A stretch of 64,000 nucleotides of DNA from positions 1 through 64,000 of the forward strand of contig NZ_VRYE01000040.1 in assembly GCF_008041835.1 (NCBI RefSeq), given 5' to 3'. Of the stretch, positions 49,791-60,248 are shown piece after piece. Each line of letters begins with the position of its first letter. Positions within the stretch are counted from its first letter, which is position 1. Under the pieces are notes generated by a model. It had not been told where the DNA came from. It made no database searches and saw only the letters and a program-made list of their open reading frames with translations. The DNA is from Ectopseudomonas mendocina. Lineage in GTDB: Bacteria > Pseudomonadota > Gammaproteobacteria > Pseudomonadales > Pseudomonadaceae. A program made the translations under genes and the position numbers.

Positions 49791-49867
49791 CGGAGTGTAG
49801 CGCAGCTTGGTAGCGCGTCTCGTTCGGGACGAGAAGGTCGCAGGTTCGAATCCTGTCTCTCCGACCA
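49791..49867 (+). tRNA. tRNA-Pro (anticodon CGG)
   Basis: A 77-base tRNA including encoded CCA. The anticodon loop TTCGGGA (stem TCTCG/CGAGA) reads CGG, decoding CCG proline. Acceptor arms CGGAGTG and CTCTCCG pair with one T-T mismatch; the T-loop GGTTCGAATCC is standard. Confidence 0.95.
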
Positions 49868-49907
49868 ATCCCTTGTTCCAGCATGTCTCTACATGTCTCG
49901 GAACCCC

Positions 49908-49937
49908 AGAAAACCCGGCCTCTGCGCCGGGTTTTCT
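49908..49937 (+). terminator. intrinsic terminator of tRNA-Pro
   Basis: AGAAAACCCGGC (49908-49919) pairs perfectly with GCCGGGTTTTCT (49926-49937) across a 6-base loop, ending in a U-rich strand. A strong bidirectional terminator 40 bases behind the tRNA. Confidence 0.85.
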
Positions 49938-50037
49938 GTTTCTGGCTGTCTCACCTTATCCCCGGTCATCTCTACCTAATTGGCATGCCGATTGGCATGC
50001 TGGGCAAAGCACCTATAACCCAGCATACCAAACAGCC

Positions 50038-50106
50038 ATGAAACGAGCGGATATCAAGCGCCGGCCGATGGCTGATACCACCCTCTCTAGCCTCGAACCC
50101 GAAGAA
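50038..50106 (+). pseudogene. truncated tyrosine integrase start (remnant)
   Basis: An in-frame ATG at 50038 encodes about 23 residues, MKRADIKRRPMADTTLSSLE followed by PEEK, which I recognise as the N-terminus of P4-type tyrosine recombinases with a DUF4102 domain (typically MKRADIKRRPLADTxLxxLEPE). After this the similarity stops and the sequence merges into the ppiD terminator region, so the gene is a stub. Its place 170 bases after a tRNA gene, the standard attachment site of such islands, supports the reading. Confidence 0.7.
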
Positions 50107-50162
50107 AAAAGGCGCAGGTTTGCGGGTTTTTATTGCTTGCACGAACGCCTCGCAGGAGGCGT
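50105..50162 (-). terminator. ppiD 3' end hairpins
   Basis: On the minus strand ACGCCTC/GAGGCGT with a CTGC loop (50145-50162) follows the ppiD stop; further on a weak CGCA/TGCG hairpin precedes six U (near 50105-50110). Together they are a likely ppiD terminator that overlaps the end of the integrase remnant. Confidence 0.5.
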
Positions 50163-50176
50163 CCGAGTGGTCGATT

Positions 50177-52021
50177 TTAGAAACGCTCGATATCGGCCTT
50201 GGTTTCGAGCTGCTGAAGCAGCGCAGCGAAGTCCTGCTGACCGGCACGCGAAGCCAGGAAGTTGCGGTACATGGCCAACTCTTCCTCAGTCAGCGCCTCC
50301 TCCGGCACGTTGACGCCATCAAGGCGCAGGACGACATAGTCACCATTGTTCAGCGTTACGCCCGCAAAGCTCGGCTCACCCGCCTTGGCTGGCTTGGGCA
50401 TACGGAACAGCGCCTGCAGCACCTTCGGCTCGACGCCATCCTGGCTGCGCGTGGCAGCTTCCTGCACTTGCCAGTCACTGATGCTTTCACCGCTCTCGGC
50501 AGCGGCCAGCTGCTTCTCGCCTTCAGCCTTGGCGGCAGCAGCGGCACGCTCCTGCTGCAGATGGGCACGAATGCTCTCGGCAACCTGATCCAGCGGCAAC
50601 TGCTCGGGCTTCTTGTGCTCCTTCACACGCACTACGACGACGGTACTCGGATCCAGTTCGATGGTCGAGCTGTTGGTGCCGTCTTCCAGCACTTCAGGGC
50701 TGAAGGCAGCCTGCAGCACCTGACGATTGGCAGTGATGCCGGTAGCGCCCCCTTCACGACCAAAGGGTTCACTGGTCTTGACCTCAAGGTTCAGCTCCTG
50801 AGCCGGCTGCGCCAGATCCGAAGCCTCGAACGCAGCATCTTCCAGTTGCTTGGTGGCTTCGACGAAGCGCAATTCGACCTGCTGAGTCTTGAAGTCACGT
50901 GCCAGCTTGTCCTTGAGACTGTCGAAGCTGGGCACTTCCGGAGCCTGTACACCCAACAGCTTGATCAGGTGCCAGCCGAACTCGCTCTTCACCGGCTCGG
51001 AAACCTGATCCTGTTGCAGCGCATAGAGCGCTTCCTCGAAAGCCGGATCGTAGACGCCAGGGCCGGCATAACCCAGATCACCGCCATCGGCGGCAGAACC
51101 TGGATCCTGCGAGAATTCCTTGGCCAGGGCCGCGAAATCTTCGCCAGCGTCGACACGCGCCTTGATCTCTTCGATCTTGCTGCGCGCAGCTTCGTCATCG
51201 CCTTCGATGAGGATGTGCGCGGCCTGACGCTGCTCGGCCAGGTTGGCGATTTCGCTCTCATAGAGCGGCTGCAGTTCCTCGTCGCTGACTTCGACCTGAT
51301 CGAAGAAGCTTTCCTTGTGCAGCTCGACGTACTCCAACACCACCTGCTCGGGACTCATGAACTCACTGGCGTGCTCGGCGTAGTACGCCTGGACGTCAGC
51401 TTCGCTCAACTCGATCGCAGCCGGGTCGGCCTTGATGGTGAGGCTGGCGAAATCACGGGTCTGCCGCTCGAGGTTGGCGAACGCACGCGCCTGCTGCTCG
51501 GTGGCGAAGCTGCTGGCGCCGATACCGGCACGCAACTGGCCAATCAGCATTTCCTCTTCCAGCATCTGACGGAACTGCAGACGGGTATAGCCCATCTGGC
51601 GAATGACCTGATCGAAACGGGCGGCATCGAAGCGGCCGTCTACCTGAAACTCGGGCGTCTGCAGAATCACCTGATCCAGCGATGCCTGCGAGAAAGCGAA
51701 ACGAGCATCGCCTGCTGCCTGAAGCAGCAGCTTACGCTCGATCAGCCCCTTGAGCGATGCCTCACGCAGCAGGCGATCATCGAGCAGCGAGGCATCGAAA
51801 TCACGCCCCAGCTGCTGCAGCAACTGACGACGCTGCATTTCAACGGCCTGATTGAGCTCGTCGAGGGTAATGGTGTCACCGTTCACCTCGGCCGCATTAT
51901 TGCGGTTACTGGTACCGGTGACGATGGCCTCGAAGCCGGTAAACGCCATCAGCATAACGATTAGGCCGATGATGGTCTTGGCAATCCAACCGCGTGAATT
52001 GTCCCTGATGTTTTGCAGCAT
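50177..52021 (-). CDS. ppiD: periplasmic folding chaperone PpiD (parvulin-like)
   Basis: Inner-membrane-anchored periplasmic chaperone of 614 residues. One membrane helix at about 13-33 ([18 protein letters not shown]), a SurA-like N-terminal helical region, and a parvulin domain at about 262-358 that includes [11 protein letters not shown] and [10 protein letters not shown]. Started at [12 protein letters not shown] (52019-52021). It acts on newly secreted outer-membrane proteins. Last gene of the tig-clpP-clpX-lon-hupB-ppiD block. Confidence 0.9.
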   Translation of the reverse strand: MLQNIRDNSRGWIAKTIIGLIVMLMAFTGFEAIVTGTSNRNNAAEVNGDTITLDELNQAVEMQRRQLLQQLGRDFDASLLDDRLLREASLKGLIERKLLLQAAGDARFAFSQASLDQVILQTPEFQVDGRFDAARFDQVIRQMGYTRLQFRQMLEEEMLIGQLRAGIGASSFATEQQARAFANLERQTRDFASLTIKADPAAIELSEADVQAYYAEHASEFMSPEQVVLEYVELHKESFFDQVEVSDEELQPLYESEIANLAEQRQAAHILIEGDDEAARSKIEEIKARVDAGEDFAALAKEFSQDPGSAADGGDLGYAGPGVYDPAFEEALYALQQDQVSEPVKSEFGWHLIKLLGVQAPEVPSFDSLKDKLARDFKTQQVELRFVEATKQLEDAAFEASDLAQPAQELNLEVKTSEPFGREGGATGITANRQVLQAAFSPEVLEDGTNSSTIELDPSTVVVVRVKEHKKPEQLPLDQVAESIRAHLQQERAAAAAKAEGEKQLAAAESGESISDWQVQEAATRSQDGVEPKVLQALFRMPKPAKAGEPSFAGVTLNNGDYVVLRLDGVNVPEEALTEEELAMYRNFLASRAGQQDFAALLQQLETKADIERF

Positions 52022-52085
52022 GCTTCCCCCAGAACGACTGTACAGAGCCACCAGCCGCGCAGTGTGGGTAATTCCGGATAGAAGA

Positions 52086-52109
52086 AAGGCGCATCCTGGG
52101 ATGCGCCTT
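52086..52109 (-). terminator. hupB terminator hairpin
   Basis: AAGGCGCATCC (52086-52096) pairs perfectly with GGATGCGCCTT (52099-52109), between hupB and ppiD. The minus-strand side is followed by TCTTCT, a modest U-rich tract. It suggests ppiD has its own promoter. Confidence 0.65.
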
Positions 52110-52210
52110 CTCGTAACGCGTCAAGCGATCAGTACAGGCATGGAAACTGTCTGCCCTGCCGCCCAACAACCGCCAGAAAGGTCTGACGGCGAGACAAATT
52201 CAGAAGACGC

Positions 52211-52483
52211 TTAGTTGACAGCGTCTTTCAGAGCCTTGCCAGCTTTGAAGCCCGGGATCTTGGCAGCAGCGATGTTGATCGGCTTGCCAGTCTGCGGGTT
52301 GCGGCCAGTGCGAGCAGCACGCTCTTTGACAGCGAAGGTGCCGAAGCCAACCAGTACGACAGAGTCACCAGCCTTCAGGGCGCCAGTGACGGATTCAATC
52401 ACTGCATCCAGCGCGCGGCCAGCAACAGCTTTCGGGATATCAGCAGATGCAGCGATGGCATCGATCAGTTCCGACTTGTTCAC
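52211..52483 (-). CDS. hupB: DNA-binding protein HU-beta
   Basis: A 90-residue histone-like nucleoid protein. The DNA-binding arm signature [20 protein letters not shown] is at about 46-65, and the N-terminal dimerisation helices begin [16 protein letters not shown]. It has its own strong promoter overlapping a palindrome (52559-52605), lying after the end of lon. Confidence 0.97.
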   Translation of the reverse strand: MNKSELIDAIAASADIPKAVAGRALDAVIESVTGALKAGDSVVLVGFGTFAVKERAARTGRNPQTGKPINIAAAKIPGFKAGKALKDAVN

Positions 52484-52558
52484 TCTAAGTCCCCTTATTT
52501 CTGTTGAGTTTGTTTCTTGATTTTAAGTCTAAGCAAAGCGGGTGCTGGAGGGCCTGCC

Positions 52559-52605
52559 GACACAATAAGAGCCGCCTTATAACAAGGGCTCAAAAATTGT
52601 GTCAA
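52559..52605 (-). promoter_or_regulatory. hupB promoter inside a long palindrome
   Basis: On the minus strand TTGACA (52605-52600), a 17-base spacer and TTATAA (52582-52577) form a near-consensus sigma-70 promoter. The same DNA is a perfect inverted repeat GACACAAT/ATTGTGTC (52559-52566/52596-52603) with inner GAGCC/GGCTC arms (52569-52573/52587-52591), so the promoter could be covered by a dimeric regulator, or the stem could end the lon transcript. Confidence 0.75.
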
Positions 52606-52618
52606 GGAAGCCATCCGG

Positions 52619-55015
52619 CTAATGCGTGCTGATTCGCTCCTTGGAATCAGACTCGCGCTTGTCATCCGTTGCAACCATCTCGGGAGCCGCATCGGGCAAG
52701 GGCTCCGGGGCGTATTGCAGCGCAATTTGCAGGACCTCGTCAATCCATTTAACCGGTTTAATCTGCAGGTCTTGCTTAATATTTTCCGGAATTTCTTTCA
52801 AATCGCGCACATTTTCTTCGGGAATGATCACGGTCTTGATTCCACCCCGATGCGCCGCCAGAAGTTTCTCTTTCAGCCCGCCGATGGCCAGTACCTGACC
52901 CCGCAGGGTGATTTCACCAGTCATGGCGACATCGGCACGAACCGGAATCTGGGTCAACGCCGAGACCAGTGCCGTGCACAGGCCAATACCCGCACTCGGG
53001 CCGTCCTTCGGTGTGGCACCCTCAGGCATGTGGATGTGAACGTCGCACTTCTCGTTGAAATCAGCCGCGATCCCCAGACTTTTCGCTCGACTGCGCACCA
53101 CAGTCATGGCCGCCGTCATCGACTCAGCCATGACATCACCCAGCGAGCCGGTCTTGATCAATACGCCCTTGCCAGGCACCACAGCGGTCTCGATGGTCAG
53201 CAACTCGCCACCGACCTGAGTCCAAGCCAGACCGGTCACCTGACCGATCTGATCCTGCTGCTCGGCAAGGCCGTAGCGGTGCTTACGTACGCCAAGGAAA
53301 TGCTCGAGTGACGCAGCCGTCACAGTAACCTGGAAACGCTTCTCGCCAATGTGCTCCCTGACCGCCTTGCGGCAGACCTTGGCGATCTGCCGCTCCAGAC
53401 TGCGCACACCGGCCTCGCGGGTGTAGTAGCGGATGATGTCGCGGATGGCAGACTCGTCGAACTCCAGTTCGCCCTTCTTCAGGCCATTGGCCTTGATCTG
53501 CTTGGGCGCCAGGTACTTGATGGCAATGTTGACCTTCTCGTCCTCGGTGTAGCCCGGCAGACGGATGACCTCCATGCGATCCAGCAACGGACCGGGGATG
53601 TTCATCGAGTTGGCGGTGCAGAGGAACATCACGTCCGACAGGTCGTAGTCGACCTCGAGGTAGTGATCGTTGAAGTTGTGATTCTGCTCCGGGTCGAGCA
53701 CTTCCAGCAGCGCCGAGGCAGGATCGCCGCGCATGTCCTGACCCATCTTGTCGATCTCGTCGAGCAAAAACAGCGGGTTGCGCACGCCCACCTTGGTCAT
53801 CTTCTGAATCAGGCGACCCGGCATCGAGCCGATGTAGGTACGGCGGTGCCCGCGAATCTCGGCCTCGTCACGTACGCCGCCCAGCGCCATACGCACGAAC
53901 TTGCGGTTGGTGGCAGTAGCGATGGACTCAGCCAGCGAGGTCTTGCCTACGCCGGGTGGACCTACCAGGCACAGCACCGGCCCCTTGAGCTTCTTCACCC
54001 GCTTCTGCACGGCAAGGTACTCAAGGATGCGTTCCTTGACCTCCTCCAGACCGTAATGGTCCGCATCGAGGATGCTCTCGGCGCGCGCCAGGTCGAGGCG
54101 CACCTTGCTCTGGGCTTTCCACGGCACGTTCACCAACCAGTCAATATAGGAACGCACCACGGTGGCCTCAGCGGACATCGGCGACATCTGCTTAAGCTTG
54201 TTCAGCTCGGCATTGGCCTTGGTCAGCGCTTCCTTGGTCAGCCCGGCGTTATCGATGCGCTTCTTCAGCTCATCGATCTCGTTGTGACCTTCGTCGATGT
54301 CGCCCAGCTCCTTCTGAATGGCCTTCATCTGCTCATTCAGGTAGTACTCGCGCTGACTGCGCTCCATCTGTTTCTTCACGCGACCGCGAATACGTTTCTC
54401 AACCTGTAGCAGGTCGATCTCGGCATCCAGCATGGCCAGCACGTGCTCGACGCGAGCGGACAGCGAGGTAATTTCGAGGATTTCCTGCTTCTGCTCGATC
54501 TTCAGCGCCATGTGCGCGGCCATGGTGTCGACCAGACGGCTGGGCTCATCGATGCTGTTGAGCGACGACAGCACTTCGGCCGGAACCTTCTTGCCCAGCT
54601 GCACGTACTGCTCGAACTGACTGAGCAGACTGCGGGTGAAGACTTCCGATTCGCGCTCGGCAGTTTCGCCCTCCTCGATCAGTTGCACCTCGGCACGGCA
54701 ATGATCTTCGAGATCGATGAAACGCTCGATCGAGCCGCGCTGCTCACCCTCGACCAGCACCTTGACGGTACCGTCGGGCAGCTTGAGCAATTGCAGGACG
54801 GTGGCGACGGTGCCAACGCGATAAAGATCCTGATCATCCGGATCATCGACGGCCGGGTTCTTCTGGGCTACCAGCAGGATCTGCTTGTCACCCGTCATCG
54901 CCGCCTCGAGGGCCTCGATGGATTTCTCACGCCCGACGAAAAGCGGGATGACCATGTGCGGATAGACCACTACATCGCGCAATGGCAGGAGAGGCAATTC
55001 GATGGTTGTCTTCAT
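52619..55015 (-). CDS. lon: ATP-dependent protease Lon
   Basis: Cytoplasmic AAA+ protease of 798 residues. N-terminal substrate-binding domain to about 310, Walker [10 protein letters not shown] near 355, and the protease domain with the Ser674-Lys717 dyad ([10 protein letters not shown] and GGLKEKL). The C-terminal 30 residues are longer and more charged than in E. coli Lon. A sigma-32-like promoter precedes it. Neighbouring clpXP and tig make a compact proteostasis cluster. Confidence 0.97.
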   Translation of the reverse strand: MKTTIELPLLPLRDVVVYPHMVIPLFVGREKSIEALEAAMTGDKQILLVAQKNPAVDDPDDQDLYRVGTVATVLQLLKLPDGTVKVLVEGEQRGSIERFIDLEDHCRAEVQLIEEGETAERESEVFTRSLLSQFEQYVQLGKKVPAEVLSSLNSIDEPSRLVDTMAAHMALKIEQKQEILEITSLSARVEHVLAMLDAEIDLLQVEKRIRGRVKKQMERSQREYYLNEQMKAIQKELGDIDEGHNEIDELKKRIDNAGLTKEALTKANAELNKLKQMSPMSAEATVVRSYIDWLVNVPWKAQSKVRLDLARAESILDADHYGLEEVKERILEYLAVQKRVKKLKGPVLCLVGPPGVGKTSLAESIATATNRKFVRMALGGVRDEAEIRGHRRTYIGSMPGRLIQKMTKVGVRNPLFLLDEIDKMGQDMRGDPASALLEVLDPEQNHNFNDHYLEVDYDLSDVMFLCTANSMNIPGPLLDRMEVIRLPGYTEDEKVNIAIKYLAPKQIKANGLKKGELEFDESAIRDIIRYYTREAGVRSLERQIAKVCRKAVREHIGEKRFQVTVTAASLEHFLGVRKHRYGLAEQQDQIGQVTGLAWTQVGGELLTIETAVVPGKGVLIKTGSLGDVMAESMTAAMTVVRSRAKSLGIAADFNEKCDVHIHMPEGATPKDGPSAGIGLCTALVSALTQIPVRADVAMTGEITLRGQVLAIGGLKEKLLAAHRGGIKTVIIPEENVRDLKEIPENIKQDLQIKPVKWIDEVLQIALQYAPEPLPDAAPEMVATDDKRESDSKERISTH

Positions 55016-55074
55016 GATTTCGGCTCAGCGGCGGCCATAAGGCCGTAAACAGGCGGGATTACCCTTGGCTTTTA

Positions 55075-55103
55075 AGATGGGGGTAGCTCCCGTAAAAAAC
55101 AAG
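55075..55103 (-). promoter_or_regulatory. sigma-32 (heat-shock) promoter of lon
   Basis: Read on the minus strand: CTTGTT (55103-55098), 15 bases, then CCCCATCT (55082-55075), matching the sigma-32 -10 consensus CCCCATNT exactly and the -35 CTTGAA in four of six positions. It lies about 60 bases ahead of the lon start, in agreement with heat-shock control of lon. Confidence 0.7.
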
Positions 55104-55121
55104 CGCAATGTCCAGAAAAGC

Positions 55122-55144
55122 GAAGGGGCCCGAGGGGCCCCTTC
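55122..55144 (-). terminator. clpX terminator hairpin
   Basis: GAAGGGGCCC and GGGCCCCTTC at 55122-55144 form a strong GC-rich stem shortly after the clpX stop; on the minus strand GCTTTTC follows. It separates clpX from lon. Confidence 0.7.
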
Positions 55145-55164
55145 TTTGCAACGTATGACAGCCG

Positions 55165-56445
<1,281 letters not shown>

Positions 56446-56552
56446 TCGATCAATCCAATACGGTAGGCTTGAAACACAAGATGAAGGCAAATGCGGGCAT
56501 TTTCAAGGGCGCAGGTCGCGCCATTCATGAATGCCCGCAGCAGATGCATCAC

Positions 56553-57194
56553 CTAGACCGGCATTTGACGCTTTTCATGCACGGCATCGACCAGACCATA
56601 TTCCACGGCGCGCGACGCACTCATGAAGTTGTCGCGATTGGTATCGCGCTCGATGGTTTCCAGGCTCTGACCGGTATGCTGCGCCAGCAGCTCGTTCAGG
56701 CGCTCGCGAATGAACAGAATTTCCTTGGCATGGATCTCGATATCCGAGGCCTGCCCCTGGAAACCGCCCAATGGCTGGTGAATCATCACCCGCGAGTTCG
56801 GCAGGCAGAAACGCTTACCCTTGGCGCCGCCCGCCAGCAGGAATGCCCCCATGCTGCAGGCCTGGCCAATGCAGGTGGTGGACACGTCGGCCTTGATGAA
56901 CTGCATAGTGTCGTAGATCGCCATGCCGGCAGTCACCGAGCCGCCCGGCGAGTTGATGTACAGGTGGATGTCCTTGTCCGGATTTTCTGCTTCCAGAAAC
57001 AGCAACTGGGCGCAGATCAGGTTGGCCATGTAGTCCTCAACCGGACCGACCAGGAAGATCACGCGCTCCTTGAGCAGGCGCGAATAGATGTCGTAGGCAC
57101 GCTCGCCCCGAGCGGATTGCTCGATGACCATCGGCACCAGGCCGCCAGCGGCCTGAATTTCAGGCATGTTTTGCATAAAAGGATTGCGGGACAT
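56553..57194 (-). CDS. clpP: ATP-dependent Clp protease proteolytic subunit
   Basis: Serine peptidase of 213 residues with the complete triad Ser114 ([10 protein letters not shown]), His139 (VMIHQPLGG) and Asp188 (TNRD), each shifted by +3 from E. coli ClpP. The N-terminal propeptide of about ten residues ([10 protein letters not shown]) is short. Second gene of the tig-clpP-clpX series; between it and tig there is a hairpin at 57234-57261. Confidence 0.97.
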   Translation of the reverse strand: MSRNPFMQNMPEIQAAGGLVPMVIEQSARGERAYDIYSRLLKERVIFLVGPVEDYMANLICAQLLFLEAENPDKDIHLYINSPGGSVTAGMAIYDTMQFIKADVSTTCIGQACSMGAFLLAGGAKGKRFCLPNSRVMIHQPLGGFQGQASDIEIHAKEILFIRERLNELLAQHTGQSLETIERDTNRDNFMSASRAVEYGLVDAVHEKRQMPV

Positions 57195-57233
57195 GTCTTG
57201 CGCTCACTCCCCAATAGTCATGTCTCAAATACG

Positions 57234-57261
57234 CATAAGCCAGCACTGAGGCTGGCTTATG
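57234..57261 (-). terminator. tig-clpP intergenic hairpin
   Basis: CATAAGCCAGC and its complement GCTGGCTTATG (57234-57261) form a perfect 10-11 bp stem in the short gap between tig and clpP. There is no U-run, so it may be partial termination or mRNA processing. Confidence 0.5.
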
Positions 57262-57288
57262 GTGGTGTGCTCGAACGAGGTTGCCAGA

Positions 57289-58599
57289 TCAGTCGGCTTT
57301 AGGAGCTTCCGCCGGCTTGACTGCGTCTTCGTAGGAAACCGCTTTATCGGTCACGTTGGCCTTCTGCAGAACAGTATCTACAACTTGCTCTTCCAGTACA
57401 ACCGAACGCACTTCGTTCATTTGCTGGTCGTTCTTGTAGTACCAGGCAACGACCTGCTCAGGTTCCTGGTAAGCAGAAGCCATCTCTTCGATCAGCTCAC
57501 GAACACGGGCTTCGTCGGGCTTCAGCTCGAACTGCTTGACCACTTCAGCGACGATCAGGCCCAGCACCACACGGCGCTTGGCTTGCTCCTCGAACAGCTC
57601 GGCCGGCAGTTGGTCAGGCTTGATGTTGCCACCGAACTGCTGAACGGCCTGCACGCGCAGACGATTTACTTCGTTGCCGATCAGCGCCTTCGGCACTTCG
57701 ATCGGATTAGCAGCCAGCAGGCCGTCCATTACCTGGTTCTTGACCTTGGACTTGATGGCCTGACGCAGTTCACGCTCCATGTTCTTGCGAACCTCGGCGC
57801 GGAAACCTTCCAGACCGCCATCCTTGATACCGAACAGGGCGAAGAACTCGTCGTTCAGCTCAGGCAGTTGCGGAGCGGAGACGCTGTTGACGGTAACGGT
57901 GAATTCGGCGGTTTTGCCGGCCAGATCGAGATTCTGGTAGTCCTCAGGGAAGGTCGGGTTGATCACACGCACTTCACCAGCCTTGACACCGACCAGGGCG
58001 TCTTCGAAGCCCGGGATCATGCGGCCAGAACCCAGCACCAGCTGGGTGCCCTTGGCGCTGCCGCCAGCGAATGCTTCGCCGTCGATCTTGCCGACGAAAT
58101 CGATGTTCAACTGGTCGCCATTCTCGGCAGCACGCTCGACAGTTTCGAAACGGGTGTTCTGCTTGCGCAAGATGTCGAGCATGTTGTCGACATCACTGTC
58201 GGCGACTTCGGCCTGCAGGCGCTCGATGGCGATAGTGTCGAGGCCGGTCACCTGAAACTCAGGAAATACTTCGAAAGTAGCGACGTACTCCAGATCCTTG
58301 CCCTTCTCGAAGGACTTCGGCTCTACGGCCGGAGCGCCGGCCGGATTCAGCTTCTGCTCGACCACGGCCTCATAGAAGGTCGCCTGGATCAGGTCGCCCA
58401 GGGCTTCCTGACGAGCGGCATCTTCATAGCGCTGACGAATCACGCTCATCGGCACCTTGCCAGGACGGAAGCCAGGAACTTTGGCACGACGGGCAGTCTG
58501 TTGCAGACGCTTGTTGACTTCGGTCTCGATGCGCTCGACGGGTACGCCGACAGTCATGCGGCGCTCAAGAGCAGAAGTGCTTTCAACAGAAACTTGCAT
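57289..58599 (-). CDS. tig: trigger factor
   Basis: Ribosome-associated chaperone and prolyl isomerase of 436 residues. The ribosome-binding N-terminal domain contains [14 protein letters not shown] (about 43-56), the FKBP-type domain follows at about 160-245, and the C-terminal chaperone arms make up the rest. The start at MQVSVESTS (58597-58599) is preceded by GGAATATCC. First gene of the proteostasis block. Confidence 0.96.
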   Translation of the reverse strand: MQVSVESTSALERRMTVGVPVERIETEVNKRLQQTARRAKVPGFRPGKVPMSVIRQRYEDAARQEALGDLIQATFYEAVVEQKLNPAGAPAVEPKSFEKGKDLEYVATFEVFPEFQVTGLDTIAIERLQAEVADSDVDNMLDILRKQNTRFETVERAAENGDQLNIDFVGKIDGEAFAGGSAKGTQLVLGSGRMIPGFEDALVGVKAGEVRVINPTFPEDYQNLDLAGKTAEFTVTVNSVSAPQLPELNDEFFALFGIKDGGLEGFRAEVRKNMERELRQAIKSKVKNQVMDGLLAANPIEVPKALIGNEVNRLRVQAVQQFGGNIKPDQLPAELFEEQAKRRVVLGLIVAEVVKQFELKPDEARVRELIEEMASAYQEPEQVVAWYYKNDQQMNEVRSVVLEEQVVDTVLQKANVTDKAVSYEDAVKPAEAPKAD

Positions 58600-58731
58600 G
58601 GATATTCCTCGTTGCACAGACATAAGCCGGGTCGACCCGGCCCCGAATCAAGGCCAAGCATTCTAGAGGGTCAATGTGCAGAAGTCACCCTAGAAGCAGG
58701 CGGCAGTCGGGAGGGGCTATATAAAAAAAGA

Positions 58732-58816
58732 TGGTGCGGACGGAGAGACTCGAACTCTCACACCTTGCGGCGCCAGAACCTAAATCTGGTGTGTCTACCA
58801 ATTCCACCACGTCCGC
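58732..58816 (-). tRNA. tRNA-Leu (anticodon TAG)
   Basis: An 85-base class II tRNA with encoded CCA and a long variable arm. The anticodon stem CCAGA/TCTGG frames loop TTTAGGT, anticodon TAG. A run of seven U follows on its transcript. Confidence 0.95.
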
Positions 58817-58837
58817 GTGGCTTTGCAGCTTAAAACA

Positions 58838-58866
58838 AAAACGCCAGGCTTTGGGCCTGGCGTTTT
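58838..58866 (-). terminator. intrinsic terminator after tRNA-His
   Basis: AAAACGCCAGGC (58838-58849) and GCCTGGCGTTTT (58855-58866) are a perfect stem with a 5-base loop and a U-rich end, between tRNA-His and tRNA-Leu. tRNA-Arg and tRNA-His thus form a unit ending here; tRNA-Leu would depend on read-through or its own promoter. Confidence 0.8.
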
Positions 58867-58872
58867 GGAATA

Positions 58873-58948
58873 TGGGGTGGACGATGGGAATCGAACCCAC
58901 GACACCAGGAGCCACAATCCTGTGCTCTACCAACTGAGCTACGCCCAC
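58873..58948 (-). tRNA. tRNA-His (anticodon GTG)
   Basis: A 76-base tRNA with encoded CCA and anticodon GTG in loop TTGTGGC (stem CAGGA/TCCTG). Follows tRNA-Arg by 39 bases. Confidence 0.95.
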
Positions 58949-58987
58949 CATATTGCATTTGCTTACTCAACTTGCCTGACCGCCAAA

Positions 58988-59064
58988 TGGCGCACCCGGC
59001 AGGACTCGAACCTGCGACCATCCGCTTAGAAGGCGGATGCTCTATCCAGCTGAGCTACGGGCAC
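58988..59064 (-). tRNA. tRNA-Arg (anticodon TCT)
   Basis: A 77-base tRNA with encoded CCA; anticodon loop CTTCTAA between stems TCCGC/GCGGA gives TCT, decoding AGA. First gene of the tRNA-Arg/His unit. Confidence 0.95.
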
Positions 59065-59175
59065 TTATCCATCTGCTAGCGCAGACTTACAAGCTTTTGG
59101 CTCCAACCTCACCACCAGGGCTTGGCTCTTGCCGCCTCACCCAGCGAGTGGCTGTTCCTGAGAAGCGGGGCGAAT

Positions 59176-59202
59176 GTTATAGACGGCTCCCAACCTCGTC
59201 AA
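59176..59202 (-). promoter_or_regulatory. promoter of the tRNA-Arg/His unit
   Basis: On the minus strand TTGACG (59202-59197) and TATAAC (59181-59176) with a 15-base spacer, about 110 bases before tRNA-Arg. The spacing is at the short edge of normal, so the call is moderate. Confidence 0.55.
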
Positions 59203-59333
59203 CAGAAATTTTCAAAAAAATTCAGCGATTTAAAGGAGTTACGCGAAAACGACGGCAGGCGCCTTTGCCCAAGTGAGCGCCCATGCGAGAATGCGCGTCC
59301 TTTTTTCACCCTTATTAATGGTTAACCAGCGCA

Positions 59334-60188
59334 ATGACCGCACAACTGATCGACGGCAAGGCGATCGCCGCCAGCCTCCGCCAGCAGATTGCCCAACGTG
59401 TCGCCGAACGCCGCCAGCAAGGCCTTCGTGCGCCAGGCCTGGCCGTGATCCTGGTCGGCACCGATCCCGCCTCCCAGGTCTATGTGTCACATAAACGCAA
59501 GGATTGCGAAGAAGTCGGTTTCCTCTCCCGTGCCTATGATCTGCCGGCAGAGACCAGCCAGGCCGATCTGCTCGCCCTGATCGACGAGCTCAATGAAGAC
59601 CCGGCCATCGACGGTATCCTGGTACAGCTGCCGCTGCCGGAGAATCTCGACTCGTCCCTGCTGCTCGAACGCATTCGCCCGGATAAAGATGTGGATGGCT
59701 TTCACCCCTACAACATCGGCCGCCTGGCCCAGCGCATGCCGCTGCTGCGCCCCTGTACCCCCAAGGGCATCATGACCCTGCTGGAAAGCACGGGCGCCGA
59801 CCTCTACGGCATGCATGCAGTGGTAGTTGGCGCGTCCAATATCGTCGGCCGACCAATGGCCATGGAGTTGCTACTAGCCGGTTGCACCGTGACCGTCACC
59901 CACCGCTTCACCAAGGATCTAGCTGCTCACGTCGGCCAGGCTGATATCGTCGTGGTCGCTGCAGGCAAGCCGGGACTGGTCAAGGGTGAGTGGATCAAGC
60001 CAGGCGCCATCGTCATCGACGTCGGCATCAACCGCCAGGAAGACGGCAAGCTGGTCGGCGACGTGACCTTTGATGCCGCCCTGCCCCGCGCCGGCTGGAT
60101 CACACCAGTTCCAGGCGGTGTTGGCCCGATGACCCGCGCAGGCCTGCTGGAAAACACCCTGCACGCGGCCGAGCATCTGCATAAGTAA
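59334..60188 (+). CDS. folD: bifunctional methylenetetrahydrofolate dehydrogenase/cyclohydrolase
   Basis: Interconverts 5,10-methylene- and 10-formyl-tetrahydrofolate, 284 residues. The catalytic [13 protein letters not shown] (about 50-62) contains the key Lys, and the NADP Rossmann motif [13 protein letters not shown] is near 162-174. Ends in a terminator shared with the convergent glpV gene. Start at ATG 59334 ([11 protein letters not shown]) is the family norm. Confidence 0.96.
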   Translation: MTAQLIDGKAIAASLRQQIAQRVAERRQQGLRAPGLAVILVGTDPASQVYVSHKRKDCEEVGFLSRAYDLPAETSQADLLALIDELNEDPAIDGILVQLPLPENLDSSLLLERIRPDKDVDGFHPYNIGRLAQRMPLLRPCTPKGIMTLLESTGADLYGMHAVVVGASNIVGRPMAMELLLAGCTVTVTHRFTKDLAAHVGQADIVVVAAGKPGLVKGEWIKPGAIVIDVGINRQEDGKLVGDVTFDAALPRAGWITPVPGGVGPMTRAGLLENTLHAAEHLHK

Positions 60189-60206
60189 GCAGCACTGCAT
60201 AACAAA

Positions 60207-60230
60207 CAACGGCACCCGAGGGTGCCGTTG
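60207..60230. terminator. bidirectional terminator between folD and glpV
   Basis: CAACGGCACCC (60207-60217) pairs with GGGTGCCGTTG (60220-60230), followed on the folD strand by TCGTTTC. The position between two convergent genes fits a shared terminator. Confidence 0.7.
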
Positions 60231-60248
60231 TCGTTTCTGCCACTTGGA

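Larger units (their letters stand above)
49868..50176. other. tRNA-proximal scar region
   Basis: 309 bases between tRNA-Pro and ppiD. It contains the tRNA terminator (49908-49937), a short direct repeat ATTGGCATGC (49979-49988 and 49991-50000), the start of a lost integrase (50038-50106) and the ppiD 3' hairpin. No intact gene is present. It looks like what remains after loss of an integrated element. Confidence 0.6.

Noticed and set aside
49979..50000. Short direct repeat ATTGGCATGC in tandem, considered as a CRISPR or iteron start
   Set aside because: Only two copies with a 2-base gap; too few for an array. Possibly an old integrase arm site, which cannot be tested here.
49807..50313. Plus-strand frame of 168 codons starting in tRNA-Pro
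   Set aside because: The start lies within the tRNA and the end is opposite ppiD. Only codons from 50038 to 50106 carry recognisable protein sequence, reported as an integrase remnant.
56492..56539. Hairpin TGCGGGCATT/AATGCCCGCA between clpP and clpX as a terminator
   Set aside because: The stem is perfect for 10 bases but the loop is 28 bases and no U-run follows; clpP and clpX are normally cotranscribed, so I do not annotate it as a terminator.
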